A stretch of DNA of 58,550 nt from Ramlibacter sp. (GTDB lineage: Bacteria; Pseudomonadota; Gammaproteobacteria; Burkholderiales; Burkholderiaceae_C), in the NCBI GenBank assembly GCA_021323335.1, contig JAJTCN010000013.1:1-58550 (forward strand), read 5' to 3'. Under the pieces are notes generated by a model, which saw nothing but the letters and a program-made list of their open reading frames with translations, was not told the DNA's origin and did no database searches. Each line of letters opens with the position of its first letter. Positions within the stretch are counted from its first letter, which is position 1. The translations under genes and the position numbers were made by a program. This document shows positions 51,196-58,550 of this stretch, piece after piece.

Positions 51196-51351
51196 AAAGA
51201 AGATGCTCATCGGCCCTCGCCACGTTGGTGCAATGCGCCCCGGCGGAGACAATCGCAGGATGACGCCTGGAATGCACCGTCAGAAGGCATGCTGCGCGCC
51301 CGTTCCCGGGGCGCGCCGCCAGGCATCGCAGGCCGGTCCCCGGGACCGGCG

Positions 51352-53460
51352 ATGAACGTGGCCATGCGAGGCATCGTGGGCGTCCAGTCCCGCGGGATCC
51401 TGCGGTTGCCCTTCCTGGGCGAACTGGTGGGCATGGCGATCCAGCCGCTCGGCAAGGTGGCGCGCCGCGAACTGACGGCCGTGGCCGAATGGGGCCGGCG
51501 CCGCCGCATCCACCCGGCGCTGGCCTGGGCCAAGCAGTCGGGCCTGCCCTGCCTGGCGCTCGAGGATGGCTTCCTGCGCTCCCTGGGCACCGGCGACCGC
51601 TTCCCGCCGCTGTCCATCGTGGTCGACGAGATCGGGGTCTTCTACGACTCCACCCGGCCCAGCACCCTCGAGAACCTGCTGAATTCCGGCGATGACCTGC
51701 TGGCCGGCATCGGCGCGGAGGTCACCCGGGCCCGCGCGCTGATCCTGCGGCACCGGCTGAGCAAGTACAACCACGCGCCGGACTGGTCCGGCCCCGCGCC
51801 GGAGCGGGCGGCCGGCCGCAAGGTGATGGTGGTGGACCAGACCGCCGGCGACATGAGCGTCACCCTCGGCGGCGCCGATGCGGGGACCTTCGAGGCGATG
51901 CTGGCGGCCGCGCGCCGCGAGAATCCGGGCGCCACCATCTACGTCAAGACGCACCCCGAGGTCACGTCCGGCCGCAAGCGCGGCTACCTCACCCAGGTGC
52001 GGGACGGTGCCGACACCGTCGTCCTGCGCGAGGCGATCAATCCCCTGAGCCTGATGGAGCACATGGACCACGTGTACGTGGTCAGCTCGACGATGGGCTT
52101 CGAGGCGCTGCTGGCCGGCAAGCCGGTCACATGCTTCGGCCTCCCCTGGTACGCCGGCTGGGGCCCGACCGACGATCGGCAGCCGGTGCCGCGGCGCAAC
52201 CGGCGCCGCTCGGTCGATGAACTGTTCGCGGCCGCCTACTTCCGCTACACCCGCTACCTCGACCCCGCCACCCGCCGCCAAGGCGACATCTTCGACGTGA
52301 TCGAATGGCTGGTGCGGCAGAAGGAAACGATCCACGCCCTGCGCGGGCACGGCCGGCCCTCGCGCCTGGTCTGCGTCGCGGTGCCCCGCTGGAAGGCCTT
52401 CAACCTCCGGCCGATCCTGGCCACCACCGGCGGCCGGCTCGCCTTCGTGCGCAGCGCCGACGCGGCGCGCCGGCTCGAGCCCGGGCCCGGCGACTGGTTC
52501 GCGTTCTGGGGCGCCACCCCGCCCGCGGGGCTGGCCGAGCTGGCGCGGGAGTGCCAGGGACGGCTGGTGCGCATGGAGGATGGCTTCATCCGCTCCGTCG
52601 GCCTGGGCTCCGACCTGATCCGGCCGCAGTCCCTGGTGCTGGATGGCGAGGGCATCTATTTCGACCCGAGCCGGCCCTCCGCGCTGGAGCAGCTGCTGAA
52701 CGCCGGCGGCTTCACGCCGCAGGAGCTGGAGCGGGCCCGCCAGGTGCAGGCCTTCATCGTGGCGCACGGCATCACCAAGTACAACCTGGAGCCCAGGACG
52801 GCGCCGGCCTGGGACAGCGGCGGCCGGCCGGTGGTGCTGGTGCCCGGCCAGGTGGAGGACGACGCCTCCATCCGCCTGGGCAGCGCGCAGGTCAGGACCA
52901 ACCTCGCGCTGCTGGAGGCCGCGCGCAAGGCGCGCCCGGACGCCTTCATCGTCTACAAGCCCCATCCCGACGTGGTGAGCGGCAACCGCGCCGGCCGGCT
53001 GGCGCTGGCCCGGGCCCGCGCCTTCGCCGATCATGTGGAAACGGATGTTTCCGTCGTGCGCTGCATCGAGGCGGCGGACGAGGTACACACCATCACCTCG
53101 CTCACCGGCTTCGACGCCCTGCTGCGGGGCAGGAAGGTGGTGACGTATGGGCAGCCGTTCTACGCGGGCTGGGGATTGACCGAAGACCGGGCTGCGGGAA
53201 GCCAGGCACTGGCCCGCCGCACCCGCCGGCTGGGGGTCCAAGAGCTGGTCGCCGGGGCCTTGCTGCGTTACCCTGTCTATTGGGACTGGGAACTCCGGGG
53301 CTATACGACGTGCGAAGCGGTCCTGGCCCGGATCGTCGAAACGCGCAACGCCCTGGAGGCGAGCGGGAAACTTGACAAACTGAGGGTAGGCCTCGTGCGC
53401 AGGCAGGTACGAAAACTGCAGGTGGTAGCGCGCGCCTGGCTGGGTTGGGGAAAAGAATGA
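51352..53460 (+). CDS. kpsC: Capsule Kdo-linker glycosyltransferase KpsC
   Basis: KpsC (LipA/LipB-family) adds beta-linked Kdo residues to phosphatidylglycerol to build the linker on which group 2-type capsules are made. The 702-residue protein is two copies of the same domain: LALEDGFLRSLGTGDR, IYVKTHPEVTSGRKRGYL and CFGLPWYAGWGPTDDR in the first half; MEDGFIRSVGLGSD, YKPHPDVVSGNR and YGQPFYAGWGLTEDR in the second. This duplicated layout is the family norm. Start is uncertain: ATG at 51352 gives the family-like MNVAMRGIVGVQSRGIL; 51289 and 51364 are alternatives. The stop overlaps the kpsS start as ATGA. Confidence 0.94.
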   Translation: MNVAMRGIVGVQSRGILRLPFLGELVGMAIQPLGKVARRELTAVAEWGRRRRIHPALAWAKQSGLPCLALEDGFLRSLGTGDRFPPLSIVVDEIGVFYDSTRPSTLENLLNSGDDLLAGIGAEVTRARALILRHRLSKYNHAPDWSGPAPERAAGRKVMVVDQTAGDMSVTLGGADAGTFEAMLAAARRENPGATIYVKTHPEVTSGRKRGYLTQVRDGADTVVLREAINPLSLMEHMDHVYVVSSTMGFEALLAGKPVTCFGLPWYAGWGPTDDRQPVPRRNRRRSVDELFAAAYFRYTRYLDPATRRQGDIFDVIEWLVRQKETIHALRGHGRPSRLVCVAVPRWKAFNLRPILATTGGRLAFVRSADAARRLEPGPGDWFAFWGATPPAGLAELARECQGRLVRMEDGFIRSVGLGSDLIRPQSLVLDGEGIYFDPSRPSALEQLLNAGGFTPQELERARQVQAFIVAHGITKYNLEPRTAPAWDSGGRPVVLVPGQVEDDASIRLGSAQVRTNLALLEAARKARPDAFIVYKPHPDVVSGNRAGRLALARARAFADHVETDVSVVRCIEAADEVHTITSLTGFDALLRGRKVVTYGQPFYAGWGLTEDRAAGSQALARRTRRLGVQELVAGALLRYPVYWDWELRGYTTCEAVLARIVETRNALEASGKLDKLRVGLVRRQVRKLQVVARAWLGWGKE

Positions 53461-54863
53461 TCGATCAGGGTTTGCGGACGTTCTCAGGCAAACGCGTGCT
53501 GCTGCTGCAAGGGCCCGTGGGGCCGTTCTTCGCCAGGCTCGCGGACGACCTGCGGGCCGTCGGCGCGCAGGTGCACAAGGTCAACTTCAACGCCGGCGAC
53601 TGGTTCTTCTACCGGCGCGCCGCGATGAACTACCGCGGCAAGATGGAGGCGTGGCCGGCCTGGTTCGAGGCGCAGCTGCGCCGGCTGGACATCGACGTGG
53701 TGTTCCTGTTCGGCGACTGCCGCCCCGTGCACCAGGCGGCCCACCGCGTGGCCACCGCGCTCGGCGTGGAGGTCGGCGTGTTCGAGGAGGGCTACGTCCG
53801 CCCCGACTACATCACCCTCGAGCGCTCCGGCGTCAACGGCTATTCGCGGCTGCCGCGGGTGGCGCAGGCCTACAGCGCGCCCGCGGCCAACGAGCAGGAG
53901 GCGCTGCCGGTGGGCAATTCCTACTGGAACATGGTGCGCAGCGGCTTCTGGTACTTCACCATCGGCTGGCTCGGCACCCCTTTCTTCCCGGACTACGTCC
54001 ACCACCGGCCGCTGACCGGCACCGAGGCCCTGCCCTGGATCCGCTCGGTCTGGCGCAAGCAGTGGTACCGGCGGGTCGAGAAGGGCGCGCAGCAGCAGCT
54101 GACGCGCGAATTCGACGGCCGCTACTTCCTGGTGCCCCTGCAGGTCTTCAACGACGCCCAGATCCGCGTGCATGCCCCCTTCGCGGGCGTCGAGGACTTC
54201 ATCGAAACCACCGTGCGCTCGTTCGCGGCGCGCGCGCCGGACGACACGCTGCTGGTCTTCAAGCACCACCCGATGGACCGGGGCTACCGCGACTACTCGC
54301 GCCTGATCCGCAAGCTGGCGCACGAACTGCAGCTGGGCCGCCGGCTGCAGTACATCCACGACCAGCACCTGCCCACCCTGCTGGACCACGCGCGCGGCGT
54401 CGTGGTCGTGAACAGCACCGTCGGCCTGTCCGCGCTGTTCCACGCCGCGCCCACCAAGGTGTGCGGACGCGCCCTGTACGACATGCCCGGGCTCACCTAC
54501 CAGGGTTCGCTGGACGATTTCTGGTCGGAGGCGCCGCGGCACAAGCCGGATCCGGCCCTCTATCGGCGCTTTCGCAGCCACCTGGTCGCCGCGACCCAGC
54601 TCAATGGCAGCTTCTACCGCCGCCTGCCGGGCCTGGAGTCGGCCACGGGCGTGGTGTGGGACGCCCAGTCGCCGCAACGCGAACCGCACCATGCCGTGCC
54701 GGTGTGGCGCCTGCAGCAGATCCAGACCCTCACCGTGATCAAGACGCGGGAGCACGCGCAGCCGGCCCCGGCCTGGGCCGCTCCCCTGGCGCAGGCGCTG
54801 GAAGAGGCCGAGCGGACGATCCCCGTGTTCTACGAGCAGGAACGCATGGACGTGCGGGCCTGA
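53457..54863 (+). CDS. kpsS: Capsule Kdo-linker glycosyltransferase KpsS
   Basis: KpsS adds the first Kdo to phosphatidylglycerol, working with KpsC. The 468-residue protein has FSGKRVLLLQGPVGPFFARLADDL at the start, FLFGDCRPVH, VFEEGYVRPDYITLE and FKHHPMDRGYRDYSRL, the last carrying the HxP motif of this family. VVVNSTVGLSALFH lies further on. The start at 53457 overlaps the kpsC stop. The Kdo synthesis genes kpsF and kpsU often found nearby are not in the window. Confidence 0.94.
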   Translation: MIDQGLRTFSGKRVLLLQGPVGPFFARLADDLRAVGAQVHKVNFNAGDWFFYRRAAMNYRGKMEAWPAWFEAQLRRLDIDVVFLFGDCRPVHQAAHRVATALGVEVGVFEEGYVRPDYITLERSGVNGYSRLPRVAQAYSAPAANEQEALPVGNSYWNMVRSGFWYFTIGWLGTPFFPDYVHHRPLTGTEALPWIRSVWRKQWYRRVEKGAQQQLTREFDGRYFLVPLQVFNDAQIRVHAPFAGVEDFIETTVRSFAARAPDDTLLVFKHHPMDRGYRDYSRLIRKLAHELQLGRRLQYIHDQHLPTLLDHARGVVVVNSTVGLSALFHAAPTKVCGRALYDMPGLTYQGSLDDFWSEAPRHKPDPALYRRFRSHLVAATQLNGSFYRRLPGLESATGVVWDAQSPQREPHHAVPVWRLQQIQTLTVIKTREHAQPAPAWAAPLAQALEEAERTIPVFYEQERMDVRA

Positions 54864-54887
54864 AATCCCGCCCCCGGACGGCGCGCG

Positions 54888-55667
54888 TCAGGCCAGCGTC
54901 TTGACGCCCGCCGCCACCAGCACCAGGGCCAGCAGCACCTGGATCCAGCGGCCCGAGAACTTCCGCGCCAGCAGGCTGCCGACGATGATGGCGGGGATCG
55001 AGCCCACCAGCAGGCTGGCCAGCATCTTCCAGTCCACCATGCCGGCGAACAGGTAGCCGAGGCCGGCCACCATCGCCAGCGGGATGGCGTGCACGATGTC
55101 GGTGGCCACCAGCCGGTGCGGCGTCATCCGCAGGGGATAGAGGAACAGCAGCATCACGCTGCCCAGCGCGCCCGCGCCCACGGAGGTGAGCGCCACGCAC
55201 AGGCCCAGGGCCGCGCCGCCGGCCACGGTCAGCGGCGGCTGGATGCGGTGGAACTTGTCGGGGTCGTGCAGCCGCCGCTCGCGCGCGATGGCCAGCAGCT
55301 TCGGCGCGAACAGCAGGCCGGCCGCCGTGATCAGCACGACGATGCCGATGGCCTTGGTCAGCCAGTCGACCTTGCCCAGGGGTGCGCCGACGGCGACGAT
55401 GATCACCACCAGGATGGCCATCGGCAGGCTGCCGGCCCACAGGCGCCGCACCACCTGCCAGTCCACCTGGCCCTGGTTGTTGTGCAGCTTGGCGCCGACC
55501 AGCTTGGTGATGGCGGCGAACCACAGGTCGGTGGCGATCGCCGTGGCGGGCGACACACCGAACACCAGCAGCAGGATGGGCGTCATCAGCGCCCCGCCGC
55601 CCACGCCGGTGAGGCCGACCACGAGTCCGGTCAGGGCGCCGGCCGCCGAATAGGCAAGATCAATCAT
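54888..55667 (-). CDS. TauE/SafE family membrane protein (sulfite exporter-like)
   Basis: This 259-residue protein with about eight membrane helices belongs to the TauE/SafE (DUF81) permeases. Two repeated halves each carry the GLTGVGGGALMTPILL- and SVGAGALGSVML-type glycine-rich segment. Family members are proposed to export sulfite, sulfoacetate or related anions; no substrate can be assigned here. It ends 25 bases from the end of the convergent kpsS gene. The upstream region has no convincing ribosome-binding site. Its position near the sulfate-activation genes is suggestive but it is in the opposite strand block. Confidence 0.88.
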   Translation of the reverse strand: MIDLAYSAAGALTGLVVGLTGVGGGALMTPILLLVFGVSPATAIATDLWFAAITKLVGAKLHNNQGQVDWQVVRRLWAGSLPMAILVVIIVAVGAPLGKVDWLTKAIGIVVLITAAGLLFAPKLLAIARERRLHDPDKFHRIQPPLTVAGGAALGLCVALTSVGAGALGSVMLLFLYPLRMTPHRLVATDIVHAIPLAMVAGLGYLFAGMVDWKMLASLLVGSIPAIIVGSLLARKFSGRWIQVLLALVLVAAGVKTLA

Positions 55668-55783
55668 TCTGGAGAAGCAAGGGGAAGGCGGGAGGGCCGG
55701 GTGCCGGACGCGGACACCTAGGGCAAACCCGGCAGTTTAGCCGGTGCGGCTGGGCGGCGCCCGGCCGGGGATTCAGCGCGTGC

Positions 55784-57387
55784 TCAGTGCCTGGCGTCCT
55801 GGAGGATCCAGTCCGCGGCCTTCTCCGCCATCATGAGCACCGGGGAGTTGGTGTTGCCGCTGGTGATGGTGGGCATGGCGCCGGCATCCACCACGCGCAG
55901 GCCCGCCACCCCGCGCACGCGCAGGCGCGCGTCCAGCACGGCCCGCGGGTCGCCGTCGGCCCCCATCATCGTGGTGCCCACGGGGTGGAAGATGGTGGTG
56001 GCGATGTCACCGGCCAGCCGCGCCAGGTCTTCGTCGCTCTGGTACTGCGTGCCGGGCCGCCATTCCTGCGGCTTGTACTTCGCCAGCGCCGGCTGCTGCG
56101 CGATGCGCCCTTGCGGTCCTCCGGCGTGCTCAGGTAGTTGGTGGCGATCGCCGGCGCGTCCTCGAATTTGTTGCTGCGGATGCGCACCCAGCCCCGGCTG
56201 GTGGGATTGAGGTTGCAGACGCTGGCCGTGAAGGCATTGAAGCCGTGCAGCGGCTCGCCGAAGGCGTCCAGGCTGAGGGGCTGCACGTGGTATTCGATGT
56301 TGGGATGCGCGTGCTCGGGCCCGCTGCGCGTGAAGGCGCCCAGCTGCGAGGGCGCCATGCTCATGGGCCCGCTGCGCTTGAGCGCGTATTCCATGCCGAT
56401 CTTCAGCTTGCCCCACCAGCTGCCGGCCAGCGTGTTGAGAGTCGTCACGCCGTCCACCTTGAACACGGCGCGGATCTGCAGGTGGTCCTGCAGGTTCTCG
56501 CCGACGCCGGGCAGGTCCGTCACCACCGGGATGCCGTGCTCGCGCAGCAGGTCCGCCGGCCCGACGCCGGACAGCTGCAGGATCTGCGGCGAGCCGATGC
56601 TGCCGGCGCACAGCAGCGTCTCGCGCTCCGCGTGCGCCCGCACCAGCTCCTTGCCGTTCCACACTTCGGCGCCGGTGCAGCGCTGCGTGCCGTCGGGCAG
56701 CGTGTCGAAGGTGAGGCGCTTCACGTGCGCGCCGGTCCACAGCTCGAAGTTCGGCCGGCCGTAGCAGGTGGGCCGCAGGAAGGCCTTGGCGGTGTTCCAG
56801 CGCCAGCCGTTCTTCTGGTTCACCTGGAAGTAGCCGACGCCCTCGTTCGTGCCGCGGTTGAAGTCCTCGCTGTGCGGGATGCCCGCCTCCTGCGCCGCCG
56901 CCGCGAACGCGTCGAGCACGTCCCAGCGCAGCCGCTGCTTCTCCACGCGCCACTCGCCGCCGGCCCCGTGCATGTCGTCGGCGCCCTTGTAGTAGTCCTC
57001 GTGCTTCTTGAAGTAGGGCAGGCAGTTGTCCCAGGTCCAGGCGGCGTCGCCGGTGCGCTGCGCCCAGCCGTCGTAGTCGCGGGCCTGGCCGCGCATGTAG
57101 ATCATGCCGTTGATGCTGGAGCAGCCGCCGAGCGTCTTGCCGCGCGGATAGCGCAGCTTGCGGCCGTTGAGGCCCGCGTCGGCCTCGGTGTAGTACAGCC
57201 AGTCGGTGCGCTCGTTGCCGATGCAATAGAGGTAGCCGACCGGGATGTGGATCCAGTGGTAGTCGTCCTTGCGCCCCGCCTCGATGAGCAGCACGCGCTT
57301 GGACGGATCCTTCGACAACCGATTGGCGAGCAGGCACCCGGCCGTCCCCGCGCCGATGATCACGTAGTCGAACGTCGTGTCGCTCAC
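55784..57387 (-). pseudogene. GMC family oxidoreductase (choline dehydrogenase-like), frame broken near 56108
   Basis: This FAD-dependent alcohol/choline dehydrogenase-type enzyme has the FAD loop IIGAGTAGCLLANRLS at the N-terminus, the GMC signature PRGKTLGGCSSINGM, and a C-terminal DAGAMPTITSGNTNSPVLMMAEK with the active-site His-Asn area (FHPVGTTMMG). The GTG at 57387 has AGGAG upstream. Reading is intact to YLSTPEDRK (about 56110), then shifts: the next family residues (RIAQQPALAKYKPQEW) are found in another frame. About ten codons (usually a V-A-A-x-S-L-R-V-T-R-type helix) are absent at the join, so this is a short out-of-frame deletion or an assembly error rather than a single-base slip. 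Confidence 0.85.
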
Positions 57388-57439
57388 TGCTTTCGTCTCC
57401 TCTTTTCAGTCGCTCTGCTGGCGACTTTCAAACCCGAAG

Positions 57440-57548
57440 GCCGGACGCAAAAGTCGCAAAGGTTTCGCAAAAGTCGCAAAAGGACAGCCAAAGAAAATGG
57501 AAGTTCTTTGGCGACTTTTGCGTAGTTTTTGCGACTTTTGCGTCCGGC
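57440..57548. repeat. Long imperfect hairpin, repeat family copy 3
   Basis: Arms at 57440-57477 and 57511-57548 are the same sequence as copy 1 apart from its outer two bases, inverted, with an inner stem (GCCAAAGAA at 57487-57495 with TTCTTTGGC at 57504-57512) extending the hairpin. It lies between the end of mmsA and the start of the GMC gene on the minus strand. The mmsA frame stops at 57571, so this copy does not encode protein. It may terminate mmsA transcription. Confidence 0.85.
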
Positions 57549-57570
57549 TGTCCGGCTGTCCGCTCCCGTA

Positions 57571-58550
57571 TCACTTCGCCGTCGGCATCACGAACTCCGC
57601 GCCCTTGCCGATGCTCTCGGGCCAGCGCTGCATGATCGACTTCTGCTTGGTGTAGAAGCGCACGCCTTCCTCGCCATAGGCATGCATGTCGCCGAACAGG
57701 CTCTTCTTCCAGCCGCCGAAGCCGTGCCACGCCATCGGCACCGGGATCGGCACGTTGACGCCCACCATGCCGACCTCGACGCGGCGCGAGAACTCGCGCG
57801 CGGTGTTGCCGTCGCGCGTGAACAGCGACACGCCGTTGCCGTACTCGTGGCTGTTGACCAGCTCCGTGGCTTCCTTCAGGTCTTTCACCCGCGCGCAGCC
57901 CAGCACCGGGCCGAAGATCTCTTCCTTGTAGATCTTCATGTCCGGCGTGACGTTGTCGAACAGCGTGCCGCCGATCCAGAAGCCGGCGTCGCAGCCCGCG
58001 GCCCTCGGTCTCGCCCTGGCCGATGTAGCCGGTGATGCGCTGGTGCGCCGCGCTGCTGATGATCGGGCCCATCTCGGCATCGAGCTCCACGCCGTTCTTG
58101 ATCTTCAGTTCCTGCGTGCGCTTGGCGAGCATCGGCATGATCTTGTCCGCCGCATCGCCGACCAGCACGCCCAGCGAGATCGCCATGCAGCGCTCGCCGG
58201 CGGAGCCGAAGGCCGAGCCGATCAGCGCGTCCACCGCCTGGTCCATGTCCGCATCGGGCATGACGACCATGTGGTTCTTGGCGCCGCCCAGCGCCTGCAC
58301 GCGCTTGCCGTGGCGGGCGCCGGTCTCGTAGATCTTCTGCGCGATGGTGGTGGAGCCGACGAAGGAGATCGCCTTCACGCCGGGGTGCTCCAGCAGCGCA
58401 TCGACCGCGTCCTTGTCGCCCTGCACGACGTTGAACACGCCGTCCGGCAGACCCGCTTCCTTCAGCAGTTCGGCCATGCGGATCGACGCGGTCGGGTCCA
58501 GCGGGCTCGGCTTGAGGATGAAGCAGTTGCCGGCGGCGATGGCCACCGGG
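57571..58550 (-). pseudogene. mmsA: CoA-acylating methylmalonate-semialdehyde dehydrogenase, partial and frame-broken
   Basis: This enzyme converts methylmalonate semialdehyde (or malonate semialdehyde) to propionyl- or acetyl-CoA in valine and inositol breakdown. The N-terminus is outside the window. Visible parts are [44 protein letters not shown] and the active-site segment [11 protein letters not shown], ending at EFVMPTAK. Near 58000 the frame changes: [10 protein letters not shown] is followed in a second frame by [18 protein letters not shown], with about 15-20 codons of the usual sequence missing between. Downstream sequence is otherwise sound. Deletion or assembly error are both possible. 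Confidence 0.85.

Noticed and set aside
57428..57570. C-terminal extension of mmsA through hairpin copy 3
   Set aside because: That reading is in the wrong frame after the break near 58000; the family C-terminus ends at EFVMPTAK at 57571.
1..58550. tRNA, rRNA, prophage, toxin-antitoxin or replication origin
   Set aside because: No cloverleaf, rRNA-like stretch, phage structural gene, paired small toxin/antitoxin frames or DnaA-box cluster was found on reading both strands.

Overview
The window is high-GC DNA (well above 65% by eye) with densely packed genes, short spacers and many ATGA/GTGA stop-start overlaps. The nar gene order, the NifM-like PpiC downstream of narI and the IS630-like protein next to cysD point to a betaproteobacterium of the order Burkholderiales, probably Comamonadaceae (Ramlibacter/Variovorax-like). 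This is inferred from protein resemblance alone. No rRNA, tRNA, CRISPR array or intact insertion sequence was seen.

Region 1 (1-2679) is the rest of a P-type cation ATPase whose N-terminus lies outside the window. Region 2 (2856-18578, minus strand) is a nitrate-respiration block: the two-component pair narX-narL, then narK1-narK2-narG-narH-narJ-narI running without a break into a PpiC-type chaperone, a beta carbonic anhydrase, a nitroreductase and an acyl-CoA dehydrogenase. FNR/DNR-type palindromes lie upstream of narK1 and, twice, between narX and a divergent hemerythrin gene. Region 3 (18744-20886) holds the hemerythrin, a di-haem cytochrome c and an uncharacterised conserved gene. It is followed by a 339-base intergenic stretch carrying a candidate small RNA with its own terminator.

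Region 4 (21226-54863) is a large surface-polysaccharide locus. It has dTDP-rhamnose synthesis (rmlBDAC), a complete group 2-type ABC capsule exporter (KpsE, KpsD, KpsM, KpsT), the Kdo-linker enzymes KpsC and KpsS, three glycosyltransferase genes, and four genes with sulfotransferase-type N-terminal motifs, one fused to two GT2 domains in a 1410-residue protein. Two GSCFA proteins, an SGNH-like protein and an exported sialate-O-acetylesterase-like enzyme may handle acyl groups. The same region encodes ATP sulfurylase/APS kinase (cysD, cysNC), which makes the sulfate donor PAPS, and cysQ, which destroys the by-product PAP. The simplest reading is a rhamnose-containing, sulfated and possibly O-acylated capsule with its donor supply encoded beside it. 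An HU-like protein with an acidic tail sits inside the locus.

Region 5 (54888-58550, minus strand) has a TauE/SafE permease, a GMC oxidoreductase and a methylmalonate-semialdehyde dehydrogenase that runs off the window.

Three genes (the cysD/cysN junction, the GMC oxidoreductase and mmsA) are broken by what look like short out-of-frame deletions inside otherwise well-kept coding sequence. These could be assembly faults or real lesions. A family of long imperfect hairpins (copies at 2709-2820, 15849-15984 and 57440-57548) sits at gene ends, and one copy supplies the last 20-odd codons of narL.
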